From VRUE01 sp963704515 (lineage in GTDB: Bacteria; Actinomycetota; Thermoleophilia; Solirubrobacterales; 70-9): 64,000 nt of DNA. Each line of letters opens with the position of its first letter. Positions within the stretch are counted from its first letter, which is position 1. The notes beneath the pieces were generated by a model. The model was given only the letters and a program-made list of their open reading frames with translations. It did no database searches and was not told the DNA's origin. The translations under genes were made by a program, and so were the position numbers. Positions 26,271 through 34,484 of this stretch are shown here, piece after piece. The DNA lies in NCBI GenBank assembly GCA_963704515.1, contig OY969913.1, positions 2,728,001 through 2,792,000 on the forward strand, given 5' to 3'.

Positions 26271-26332
26271 GACGGGGACGTGCCGCTACTTAGAGGACCG
26301 TATAGGTACTTAAAGTGCGGCACGTCCCCGTC
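26271..26332. repeat. Palindromic repeat, copy 1 (GGGGACGTGCCGC family)
   Basis: GACGGGGACGTGCCGC (26271-26286) and its exact complement (26317-26332) flank TACTTAGAGG...GGTACTTAAAGT. It fills the gap between two minus-strand genes and its right arm covers the TGA of the upstream gamma-glutamyltransferase. A second copy with the same arm core and the ACTTA/GGTAC loop motifs lies at 62055-62118. It looks like a REP-type intergenic element that may also terminate transcription. Confidence 0.75.
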
Positions 26333-27835
26333 AGGGGTAGGCGACGGAGCCGCCTCGGCGGGGGTCGCCTCCGCCGCTTAGGGCGCCGGTGGTGGGGTTA
26401 CGGGCGACGGCTTGGACGCCGCCGAAGAAGAGGTTGATCGCGGGACGGCGGAGGACGGGGACGCCGTGGGCCTCGATCCGGGCCAGGGCCTCCTCGTCGA
26501 TCCCCGGCTCGGCCTGGACGATGCCGGCCTCGTAGTGCAGGCGCGGGGCGCGCACCGCCTCCTCGACGCCCAGCCCCTGCTCGACCGCGCGCACGATCGT
26601 CTGCAGGATCGCGGAGCGGATCCGGTTGGAGCCGGCGCTGCCGAGGCCCAGCTCGATCTCGCCGTCGCGCAGGACGACGGTCGGCGCCATCATCGACGGC
26701 ACCCGCCGGCCTGGCGCGATCGCGTGGAAGCCGAGTGGGTTGAGGTCCTCCTCGCCGAGCATGTTGTTGAGGATGACGCCGGTGCCGGGGACGAGCACCC
26801 CCGAGCCGGAGCCGTTGGAGCAGGTGACGCTGGCGCACATCCCGGCGCTGTCGAGGATGGAGATGTGGGTGGTGGAGCCGAGCAGGCTGCCGGCCGCGGC
26901 GTCGAGCGCGGGCGGGTTGAGCAGCTCGGCCTCGAGCCCCTCGCCGTAGAGCGCCTCGGCGAAGGCCTCGCCCCGGGCGTCGTTGGCGGCGCCCATCGCG
27001 GCGACCAGCTGCTCGGGCCCGCTGCGCTCGCCGAGCCGCTCGAGCAGGCCGAGGCAGTAGGCGACGAGGATCCCGCCGGAGGACGGCGGCGGGTTGGTCA
27101 GCACCTCGGCGCCGCGGAAGGGGACGCGGATCGGCCGGCGCTCGACCGCCTCATACGAGGCCAGGTCGGCGGGACCCAGCGTGCCGCCGTGCTCGATCAC
27201 AAACTCGCTCAGGGCGGCGGCGACGTCGCCCCGGCAGAAGGGCTCTGCCCCGTCGGCGCCGTACCGTTCCAGCGCTTCGGCCAGTTCCGGGAAGCGGAAC
27301 GTCTCCCCCCGCGAAGCGTGCGGCCCGCCGGCGCGTACAGCTCCCGGGTGCCCTCGAGGCGGGCGTGGATCGGCTCGAGGATGTCGAGGATGTAGGCCTG
27401 CTCGGCGTTGACCGGCGCGCCCTCGCGGGCGAGGCGAACACCGGCGCCGACCAGGTCGGCCATCGCGGTGGAGCCGAAGCGGCGCAGCGCCAGCTCCAGC
27501 CCGACCGCCGTCCCCGGAACGCCGCAGGAGGCCGGACCGACGTAGAACGTCTGCACGGTCTCGGCGTCGAAGTGGACCGGCACGGCGGCGAGCTCGACCC
27601 CGCGGGCGACCTCGTCCTTACCGGGCGCGGCGACGAAGAAGTCGATCAGCACGGTCTCCCCCGCACGGTGCACGATCATGAAGCCACCCGCGCCGAAGCC
27701 GGTCAGCGGGCTCTCCACCGCGAACGAAGCCAGAACGGCCGCGACCGCGGCATCCACCGCGTTGCCGCCGGCGCGCAGCACCTCGGCGCCCGCCTCGGCG
27801 GTCAGCGGGTGGCCGGCGGCGACGACCCCGCTCAT
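26331..27835 (-). pseudogene. ggt: Gamma-glutamyltransferase with a frameshift
   Basis: Two reading frames together make one gamma-glutamyltransferase. The first (27835 to about 27310) ends the conserved part at LYAPAGRTLRG; the second resumes as ETFRFPELAEALERYGADGA and continues to the end at 26331. The break is at a run of six C on the plus strand (27305-27310). One added base restores a normal protein of about 500 residues. The nucleophilic Thr is intact in GSTTHISI, and PTVVLRDGEIELGLGSAGS and the C-terminal HYEAG stretch are present. It could be a true pseudogene, a slippery-site frameshift or a sequencing error. The enzyme would cleave glutathione or gamma-glutamyl peptides. Confidence 0.8.
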
Positions 27836-27844
27836 CGGCGTCGG

Positions 27845-29140
27845 CTACCCGGGAAGGAACTCGGGCACGTCGAGCGAGCCCAGATCACCAGGGCGCTCGG
27901 CCCGCGAGCCGCGGCCGCGCGGCGCGTCTTTGGTGCGCCGGATGGTCGGCTCGGCGGCGGGCCGACGCGGCGCCGGGCGGCCGTCGAAGCGGGTGGCGAC
28001 CACCGTGACCCAGACCTGGTCTTTGAGGTCCTCGTCGACGTTGGCGCCGAAGATGATGTTGGCGTCCGGGTGGGCGGCCTCGCCGACCACCTTGGCCGCC
28101 TCGCTGACCTCGACCAGCGAGAGGTCGGCGCCGCCGGTGATCGAGAGCAGGATCGCGCGCGCTCCCTCCATCGAGGTCTCCAGCAGCGGCGAGGAGATCG
28201 CTTTTTCGGCGGCCAGCATCGCCCGGCCGTCGCCGTGGCCCATGCCGATGCCGAGCAGCGCCCGGCCGGCCTCGGACATGATCGTGCGCACGTCGGCGAA
28301 GTCGAGGTTGATCACCGCGGGCAGGGTGACCAGGTCGGAGATGCCCTGCACGCCCTGGCGCAGGACGTCGTCGGCGACCTGGAAGGCCTCGACCATCGAG
28401 GTCTGCTGGTCGAGCACCTCGAGCAGGCGGTCGTTGGGGACGACGATCAGCGTGTCGACCTCGGCGGCGAGTTCCTCGATGCCCTTGTTGGCCTGGTTGC
28501 CGCGGCGGCTGCCCTCGAAGCTGAACGGCTTGGTGACGATGCCGACGGTGAGCGCGCCGACCTCGCGGGCGAGGCGGGCGATCACCGGCGCGGCGCCGGT
28601 ACCCGTGCCGCCGCCGGCCCCGGCGGCGACGAAGACCATGTCGGAACCCTTCAGCAGGCGCTTGATTTTGTCCTGTTCTTCGAAGGCCGAGCGGTGCCCG
28701 AGTTCGGGATCGGCGCCCGCTCCAAGCCCGCGCGTCGCCTCGTCGCCGATGTGCACGGTGACGTCGGCGACGCAGAGCTGCAGCGACTGAAGATCGGTGT
28801 TGACGGCCATGAACTCGACCCCGGGAATCCGCGCCTCGACCATCCGATTGACGGCGTTGACCCCGCCGCCGCCGACGCCAACGACCCGGATCACCGGCTG
28901 GTGCGGCTCGCCGCTCCCAGGCGGCTCGTAAGCCGGCTCCTCCCGCCCGTACCGCGGTGTCTCGACGATCGGCTCTATCTCACGCCGCGAAGCGGAGGGC
29001 TCCTCCGAAAAGACCCTTTTCAGACGCTCGGGGGGAGTCTCCTCCTCGGCCTTGGGCGGCGCTTGAGGCTCGGTCCGCGGCTCCTCCGCACTCTCCTCGG
29101 AGGTCGAGCGGAACAGGTCGGACAGCGGTCCCTCCCTCAT
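27845..29140 (-). CDS. ftsZ: Cell division protein FtsZ with long N-terminal extension
   Basis: About 431-residue tubulin-like GTPase that forms the Z ring. The GTP signature is VAAGAGGGTGTGAAPV, the T7 loop is NLDFADVRTIMSEAG and the C-terminal tail ends LDVPEFLPG, similar to the actinobacterial peptide that binds SepF and other partners. Unusually, about 75 residues rich in Glu, Pro and Ser precede the core (usual is around 10). The ATG at 29140 was chosen because it lies 13 nt after the parA stop; ATGs at 29167 and upstream would overlap parA. The gene is outside a division and cell wall cluster. Confidence 0.9.
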   Translation of the reverse strand: MREGPLSDLFRSTSEESAEEPRTEPQAPPKAEEETPPERLKRVFSEEPSASRREIEPIVETPRYGREEPAYEPPGSGEPHQPVIRVVGVGGGGVNAVNRMVEARIPGVEFMAVNTDLQSLQLCVADVTVHIGDEATRGLGAGADPELGHRSAFEEQDKIKRLLKGSDMVFVAAGAGGGTGTGAAPVIARLAREVGALTVGIVTKPFSFEGSRRGNQANKGIEELAAEVDTLIVVPNDRLLEVLDQQTSMVEAFQVADDVLRQGVQGISDLVTLPAVINLDFADVRTIMSEAGRALLGIGMGHGDGRAMLAAEKAISSPLLETSMEGARAILLSITGGADLSLVEVSEAAKVVGEAAHPDANIIFGANVDEDLKDQVWVTVVATRFDGRPAPRRPAAEPTIRRTKDAPRGRGSRAERPGDLGSLDVPEFLPG

Positions 29141-29153
29141 GCTGGCCCTTTTG

Positions 29154-30188
29154 TCACGCCTGCTCATGTGCGAGCACCTCCTCGGCAAGGTCGCGGTAGT
29201 AGCCGGCGGCGTTCCCCTGGGGATCGTACTTGAGGACGCTCGAACCTTTTACAGGCGCCTCGGCGAACTTGATCGCCTTGCGGATGCGGGATTTGAAGAC
29301 CAGGTCGCCGAAGTTCTCCTCGAGGATTTCGACCGCCTCCTTGGCGTGAACGGTGCGCGTGTCGAGCATCGTCGGCAGGATGCCCTCGATCCGCACGTCG
29401 GGATTGAGGTTCTCCTGGATCATCTTCAGCGTGTTCTGCAGCTGCACCAGGCCGCGCATCGAGAGGTACTCGCACTGAACCGGGACGATCACCTTGTTGG
29501 CCGCGGTCAGCGCGTTGATCGTCAGCAGCCCGAGGCTGGGCGGCGTGTCGATGCAGACGAAGTCGTAGTCGCCGGAGACCTCCTTCAGCGCCTTCTCCAG
29601 CGAGCGCTCGCGGCCGATCTTGGTGCTCATCGCGATCTCCGCCCCGGCCAGGTCGATCGAGGCGACGGCGATGTCGATCTCACGCTTCTGGATGATCTCC
29701 GAGATCGGCATGTCGTGAACCAGCACGTCATAGAGGCTCTTCTCCACCTTGTCCGGGTCGATTCCCTGACTCATCGTCAGGTTCCCCTGCGGATCCAGAT
29801 CCACGCACAGAACCCTGTACCCGGACTCGGCGAAGGCAACGGCCAAGTTCAAAGTCGTGGTCGTCTTGGCGACCCCACCCTTCTGGTTGGCAAACGCGAT
29901 CACATCCGCATGCTTGACCGGCGCCTCCGGCTCGACGGCCTCCTCGACAACCTCCCGTCGATTCGGCGCCAGCAGATCACGGGGCATGAACCTCTCCGGC
30001 TCGGGCTCGGGCTCGGGCCCCGAAACGACAACGGGCTCAGGCTGCCTGACCACCGGCGCCGGCTTGGGAGACTCGGGCACGACCTCTTCGATCTCCTCCA
30101 GCTCCTCGACGATCGGATGGCGCTCTTCCTCGACCTCCTCGACGACGGGGGCGGGCGCGAACTTGTTCTTTCGGCTGAGGAATCCCAT
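29154..30188 (-). CDS. ParA-family ATPase with acidic proline-rich N-terminus
   Basis: 344-residue deviant Walker ATPase. Motif A is QKGGVAKTTT, A' is CVDLDPQGNL and motif B is FVCIDTPPSLG. It lacks an N-terminal HTH; instead about 95 residues of Glu/Pro/Val (VVEEVEEERHPIVEELEEIE) precede the fold, similar in style to the extension on the adjacent FtsZ. No parB follows; the next gene is ftsZ, 13 nt away. This suggests a role in positioning division or a polar structure rather than plain chromosome segregation, or in pilus placement. The ATG at 30188 was chosen after MGFLSRKNKF; longer starts overlap the divergent gene. Confidence 0.82.
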   Translation of the reverse strand: MGFLSRKNKFAPAPVVEEVEEERHPIVEELEEIEEVVPESPKPAPVVRQPEPVVVSGPEPEPEPERFMPRDLLAPNRREVVEEAVEPEAPVKHADVIAFANQKGGVAKTTTTLNLAVAFAESGYRVLCVDLDPQGNLTMSQGIDPDKVEKSLYDVLVHDMPISEIIQKREIDIAVASIDLAGAEIAMSTKIGRERSLEKALKEVSGDYDFVCIDTPPSLGLLTINALTAANKVIVPVQCEYLSMRGLVQLQNTLKMIQENLNPDVRIEGILPTMLDTRTVHAKEAVEILEENFGDLVFKSRIRKAIKFAEAPVKGSSVLKYDPQGNAAGYYRDLAEEVLAHEQA

Positions 30189-31177
30189 TGCGCGGGTATT
30201 CGCATGGTCATCCGCTTTTCCTGCCACCCGCGGAAATTGCTAGGAATCACCCGGTAACCGAGCTGCTCGACAAGCGACTGCTCTTCGTCACCGGCAAGGG
30301 CGGCGTGGGCAAGACCACGGTCGCCGTGGCGCTCGGCCTGCGCGCGGCGGCCGAAGGCAAGCGCACGATCGTCTGCGAGGTCGCCTCCCAGGAGAACGCC
30401 TCGCGCTTCTTCGGCCACGCCGAGGTCGGCTTCCACGAGATCGAGATGCGCGAGAACCTCTGGTCGATCTCGATCGACCCCGACGAGTCGATGCGCGAGT
30501 ACGTCCTGCTCCAGCTCAAGGTGCGGGCGATGCGCGACATGCTCTTCCGCAGCCGCATCTTCACCTACCTGGCGGCCGCCACGCCCGGCCTCAAGGAGCT
30601 GGTCACGATCGGCAAGATCTGGGAGCTGGCGCAGCTCGACCGCAAGGTGAAGAAGGGCCGCAAGTACGACCTGGTGATCGTCGACGCGCCGGCCACCGGG
30701 CACGGGGTCGGCTTCCTGCAGACGCCGCGCACCTTCGCCTCGATCGCCCGCGTCGGCCCGATCCACTCGCAGGCGAAGGAGCTCGACCGGCTGATCGTCG
30801 ACCGCGCGCACACCGGCGTGGCGATCGTCAGCCTGCCCGAGGAGATGCCGGTCAACGAGTCGGCGGCGCTCGAGCACGATCTGCGCGAGGAGGTCGGCGT
30901 CGCCGTCGACCGCGTCTACATGAACGCGCTCTACCCGGAGCGCTTCTCCGGCGAGGAGAGCGAGCGCCTCGCACAGCTCGCCGGCGAGGGCGAGAACGGC
31001 GTGGTGCGCGCCGCCGCCCGCGCCGCCGTCTCCGAGCACGAACGGGCTCGCTCGCAGCGCGCCCAGCTGGCCCGCCTGCGACGCCGCGTGCAGGCGCCGG
31101 TAAAAACGCTGCCCTTCCTCTTCGAGCCCGACCTCGGGGTCGAGGGCGCCGAGCAGCTGGCGCGGAGGCTCGGCTGA
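30188..31177 (+). CDS. ArsA/Get3-like ATPase, first of pair (BagA-like)
   Basis: About 310-330 residue ATPase of the ArsA/Get3 family. The P-loop is VTGKGGVGKTTVA and the switch segment VIVDAPATGHGVGFLQTP. It overlaps a second ArsA-like gene by 1 nt, as in the Mycobacterium tuberculosis pair Rv3679/Rv3680 (BagA/BagB), described as Get3-like and linked to tolerance of toxic metabolites. The start is uncertain: a TTG at 30188 is the only standard codon, but it touches the divergent parA start, and the conserved region begins near 30256 at TELLDKRLLFVTG. A non-standard start is possible. Confidence 0.85.
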   Translation: MRGYSHGHPLFLPPAEIARNHPVTELLDKRLLFVTGKGGVGKTTVAVALGLRAAAEGKRTIVCEVASQENASRFFGHAEVGFHEIEMRENLWSISIDPDESMREYVLLQLKVRAMRDMLFRSRIFTYLAAATPGLKELVTIGKIWELAQLDRKVKKGRKYDLVIVDAPATGHGVGFLQTPRTFASIARVGPIHSQAKELDRLIVDRAHTGVAIVSLPEEMPVNESAALEHDLREEVGVAVDRVYMNALYPERFSGEESERLAQLAGEGENGVVRAAARAAVSEHERARSQRAQLARLRRRVQAPVKTLPFLFEPDLGVEGAEQLARRLG

Positions 31178-32325
31178 TGCCCTCGGTCGGCGAGATCCTC
31201 GACGGCAAGGCGATCTGCATCTGCGCCGGCTCGGGCGGCGTCGGCAAGACGACCACCTCGGCGGCGATCGCGACCGGGATGGCGGCGCGCGGCCTGCGGG
31301 TCTGCGTACTGACGATCGACCCGGCGAAGCGGCTCGCCGACTCGCTCGGGCTGAAGGAGCTCGGCAACGAGGCGCGCCAGGTCGACCCGGCCCTCTTCGC
31401 CGAGCAGGGGGTCGAGATCAAGGGCGAGCTCTGGGCGATGATGCTCGACGCGAAGGCGACCTTCGACGAGCTCGTCGCCCGCCAGGCGCCCGACGAGGAG
31501 GCGCGCGACCGGGTGCTCGGCAACCGCATCTACCAGCAGATCTCCAGCGCCCTGGCGGGCTCGCAGGAGTACATGGCGATGGAGAAGCTCTTCGAGCTGC
31601 ACACCGAGGACCGCTTCGACCTGCTCGTGCTCGACACGCCGCCGACCCGCAACGCGCTCGACTTCCTCGACGCGCCGAAACGGCTGACCCAGTTCATCGA
31701 AGGGCGCTCGCTGCGCGTCTTCATGAAGCCGACCGGGTTCGCGGCGAAGGTCGCCGGCCGCGGCGCCTCGGTGGCGCTCTCGGTCTTCAAGCGGATCGTC
31801 GGCTTCGACCTGATCGCCGACCTGGCCGAGTTCTTCAGCGCCTTCAGCGGCATGGTCGACGGGTTCCAGGCCCGCGCCCGCCGGGTCAACAGCCTGCTCG
31901 CAGACCGCCGCACCTGCTTCCTCGTCGTCTGCGGCCCGCAGGGCGAGCCGGTCGACGAGGCGGTCTACTTCCACCGCAAGCTGGTCGAGGCGAAGCTGCC
32001 CTTCGGCGGGGTGATCGTCAACAAGGTCCACTACCCGGCCGAGCGCCTGCGCGGCGGCGACGCGGAGCTGCCCACCGTCCTCGCCGAGCGGCTGGGCGAG
32101 GACCTCGGCCGGCGGGTCTGCGACAACTTCGCCGACTACCAGGCGCTGGCCGAGCGCGACGCGCGCAACATCGACCGCCTGGCGGACGAGCTGCGCACCC
32201 AGGCGGTGATCCGCGTCCCCTACCTCGACGAGGACGTCCACGACCTCGCCGGCCTGGCCGAGATCAACCGCTACCTGTTCGCCAGCAGCGAGGAACGCGA
32301 GGCGCTCGCCGCGGGGCGGGCTTAA
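31177..32325 (+). CDS. ArsA/Get3-like ATPase, second of pair (BagB-like)
   Basis: 382-residue partner of the preceding ATPase. The P-loop is GSGGVGKTTTSAA, followed by VLTIDPAKRLADSLGL, which is the ArsA-type switch I, and VLDTPPTRNALDFLDAP as switch II. An insertion of about 40 residues after RNALDFLDAPKRLTQF contains hydrophobic helical segments (VALSVFKRIVGFDLIADL), possibly for membrane or client binding. The ATG overlaps the first gene's TGA. BagA and BagB form a complex in mycobacteria; the same is likely here. The stop shares bases with the convergent unknown gene. Confidence 0.87.
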   Translation: MPSVGEILDGKAICICAGSGGVGKTTTSAAIATGMAARGLRVCVLTIDPAKRLADSLGLKELGNEARQVDPALFAEQGVEIKGELWAMMLDAKATFDELVARQAPDEEARDRVLGNRIYQQISSALAGSQEYMAMEKLFELHTEDRFDLLVLDTPPTRNALDFLDAPKRLTQFIEGRSLRVFMKPTGFAAKVAGRGASVALSVFKRIVGFDLIADLAEFFSAFSGMVDGFQARARRVNSLLADRRTCFLVVCGPQGEPVDEAVYFHRKLVEAKLPFGGVIVNKVHYPAERLRGGDAELPTVLAERLGEDLGRRVCDNFADYQALAERDARNIDRLADELRTQAVIRVPYLDEDVHDLAGLAEINRYLFASSEEREALAAGRA

Positions 32326-33923
32326 CCGGCTTCGCGCTTGTAATGCTCGTACTTCAGCTCGCTGACCTGCCACTCCGCGTCCTCGGGCACCGGGAACAGG
32401 TGCCGCACGCGCGGGGTGTCGATCCGCTCGCGGTGGCGGACGTCGCCGTCGATCGCCGGGAAATCGAGGGTGCTCCGCGGCGCCTCGACCTCGTCCAGCC
32501 ACGGCGTCGCCGTGATCCGGATCTCGCCCTCGGCCGGGATCGGCTCGAGGATGCGGGTCGCGCCCTCGTCGGGCTCGTCTTCGGGCAGGTGTCGATGCCG
32601 CTCGGTCTGGTCTGAGATCACGATCTCCTCCGCCTCCTCGATTTCCGGTGCCTCCCACTCCGAGTCCGCCGCGACGATCTCGACGTCGCCGGCTTCCAGG
32701 CCGGTGGCGATCAGGGTCTCGTCGGCGGCCGCGTTGAGGTCGCCGCCGAGCTCGCCGAGCGCGGCGTCGCGCAGGATGCGGCGCACCCCGGCCTCGATCC
32801 AGCTCGCCAGGGCGAGCCCGGTGCCCGAGGGGGCGCCGTTCATCAGGCCGCGCTCCAGCTCGAGCGCGTGCTCGACCTGCTCGCGGGCCTCGATCCGGCC
32901 GTAGGTCTCGTCGGCGATCAGCGCCGAGGCGCGCATCGGCAGGCTGGCGCCCACCGGGCCCTGGCCGTCGAGCACGGCGCGCAGCGCCAGCAGGTGGTCG
33001 CTGAGGCCCTCCAGCGCGGAGGCGCGGCCGCAGCCCATCTCGAAGCGGCCGACCGCCCAGGCGAGGGCGCCGTCGGGGTCGGGACGCGCCTCGAGCGCGG
33101 TTGCGAACTCGGCCAGGGCGATCGCCTCGGCCTCGTCAAGCTCATAGGCGCCCGGACGGGTCGCCGGGGCGCCGGTGGCGATCCGCGCCCAGCGCCCCTC
33201 GCCGGTCGGAGCGAAGGCGTGCGGGCCGAGCCCGATGCTGCCGGCTTTGAAGAGATGCATGACGCTGATCAGCTCGTGCAGCTGGTGCAGGGCGGCGGCG
33301 GCGCTCTCTGCCCCCTCCCCCTGCTCGGCAAGTGCGAGGAACTGCGGCTCCCAGGCGCGCCGGCCCATTCCCTCGCTGCGCATCGCCTCGATCGGCGCCT
33401 CGATCCCATCGGCGCGGACGATCTGCACGCCGTGCGGCAGCTGCAGCCGCGGCAGCGGCATCTGCAACCCGACCAGCGGCGCGATCAGCACGTCGGCCTC
33501 CTCGGCGCCGCGGGTCTCGGCCTCGAGCACGCTCAGCGCCTGGCGCAGGCGCTCGTGGTCGAGGGAAAGTTCAGTGCATCCGTCCCAGAGCGAGGCGAGA
33601 AAGACGACCAGCATCTGCGCGGCGCGCTCGCCGGGGTCGGTGGGCACCGTCTCGCCGCGGGCTTCCAGATATGCGGGCGCGATGCCCGCCGCGGCGACCG
33701 CGTCGCGCGCCTCGCCGAAGGCAGCCAGCCCGCGCAGGGCGCCCTCGCGCTCGCGCACGTAGCGCGAGGTCAGCGGCGTGTAGCTGTAGAAGAGCGAGTC
33801 GTCGCCGCTCTCGGCGTCGACGTCGAAGGGGATCTGGTCGCCGCCGGCGACCAGCGCGCTGAGCTCGATCGCCGCCTCGGAGGCAAGCCGGGTCAGCGCT
33901 TCGGTGAGCAGTCGGTCACGCAC
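32322..33923 (-). CDS. Conserved-looking protein of unknown function
   Basis: 533 residues, not recognised. It is mostly helical and very rich in Ala, Glu and Leu with no membrane segment or signal peptide. A first part (1-400) looks like one folded helical domain; the last 130 residues are acidic (EAPEIEEAEEIVISDQTE, PEDEPDEGATRI) and end with a basic segment EYEHYKREAG-like. The GTG at 33923 was chosen because everything upstream in that frame is low-quality Arg/Pro sequence. Its stop overlaps the BagB-like gene stop by 3 nt, and it may be functionally linked to that pair. Confidence 0.65.
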   Translation of the reverse strand: MRDRLLTEALTRLASEAAIELSALVAGGDQIPFDVDAESGDDSLFYSYTPLTSRYVREREGALRGLAAFGEARDAVAAAGIAPAYLEARGETVPTDPGERAAQMLVVFLASLWDGCTELSLDHERLRQALSVLEAETRGAEEADVLIAPLVGLQMPLPRLQLPHGVQIVRADGIEAPIEAMRSEGMGRRAWEPQFLALAEQGEGAESAAAALHQLHELISVMHLFKAGSIGLGPHAFAPTGEGRWARIATGAPATRPGAYELDEAEAIALAEFATALEARPDPDGALAWAVGRFEMGCGRASALEGLSDHLLALRAVLDGQGPVGASLPMRASALIADETYGRIEAREQVEHALELERGLMNGAPSGTGLALASWIEAGVRRILRDAALGELGGDLNAAADETLIATGLEAGDVEIVAADSEWEAPEIEEAEEIVISDQTERHRHLPEDEPDEGATRILEPIPAEGEIRITATPWLDEVEAPRSTLDFPAIDGDVRHRERIDTPRVRHLFPVPEDAEWQVSELKYEHYKREAG

Positions 33924-33985
33924 GCCCCCCGCTTCCCGCCCCCACGCCTCCCTCCTGCGCCTGCACGACGCCTTGCACGCGGAGG

Positions 33986-34327
33986 TTAGGCGGGAACGGG
34001 GGCCGCGGGCTCGCCGAGGAGCCAGCGGGTGCCGTAGCGGCGCATGTCCTCTACGAGGGGGACGAGGGCCTCGCCCTTCTGGGTGAGGGCGTACTCGACT
34101 CGGGGCGGGACCTCGGGGAAGGTGTGACGCTCGACGACGCCCTCCTCTTCGAGCGCCCGCAGGCGCAGCGAGAGGGTGCGCGGACTGATCCCCTCCAGCG
34201 AGCGCTCCAACTCGCAGAAGCGCGCCGGCCCCTCGGCCAGGTCGCGGATCAGAAGGAGCGTCCACTTGCCGCAAACGATTTCGGCCGTGCGGCAGACGGG
34301 ACAGCTTGCGTTGGAAGCGGCGCTCAT
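33986..34327 (-). CDS. HxlR-family transcriptional regulator
   Basis: 113-residue HxlR-type winged-helix protein: CPVCRTAEIVCGKWTLLLIRD is the family hallmark (residues 9-29), followed by LAEGPARFCELERSLEGISP and the wing VERHTFPEVPPRVEYALT. It is compact, with cysteines at 9, 12 and 19 that could sense thiol-reactive compounds. A 19-bp palindrome at 34385-34403 overlaps its likely promoter, and a near copy lies in the rpoD promoter at 59121-59139. The pilus operon starts divergently at 34485. The ATG at 34327 is preferred to the TTG just before it. Confidence 0.87.
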   Translation of the reverse strand: MSAASNASCPVCRTAEIVCGKWTLLLIRDLAEGPARFCELERSLEGISPRTLSLRLRALEEEGVVERHTFPEVPPRVEYALTQKGEALVPLVEDMRRYGTRWLLGEPAAPVPA

Positions 34328-34384
34328 CAAGGCGGGGACGAGGCGAGTCGGATCGGTGGCCTCGCTTTACCGAGTGTAGCGACA

Positions 34385-34403
34385 TCGCTTCACTTACTGA
34401 AGT
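34385..34403. promoter_or_regulatory. Palindromic operator before HxlR and pilus genes
   Basis: TCGCTTCACTTACTGAAGT holds the 5-5-5 palindrome CTTCA-CTTAC-TGAAG. On the minus strand it overlaps a plausible weak promoter for the HxlR gene (-35 TTCAGT, 17 nt, -10 TACACT). It also lies 82 bp before the pilus operon start. Seventeen of 19 bases recur at 59121-59139. Autoregulation by the HxlR protein is the simplest reading. Confidence 0.7.
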
Positions 34404-34484
34404 TTTGGCCGATCCCGCCCGCAATGGGCGTCTAGGCCACCCTGGACGGCTAAAGATCGCCCGGCCCGCGTCCGATGGAGAGCC

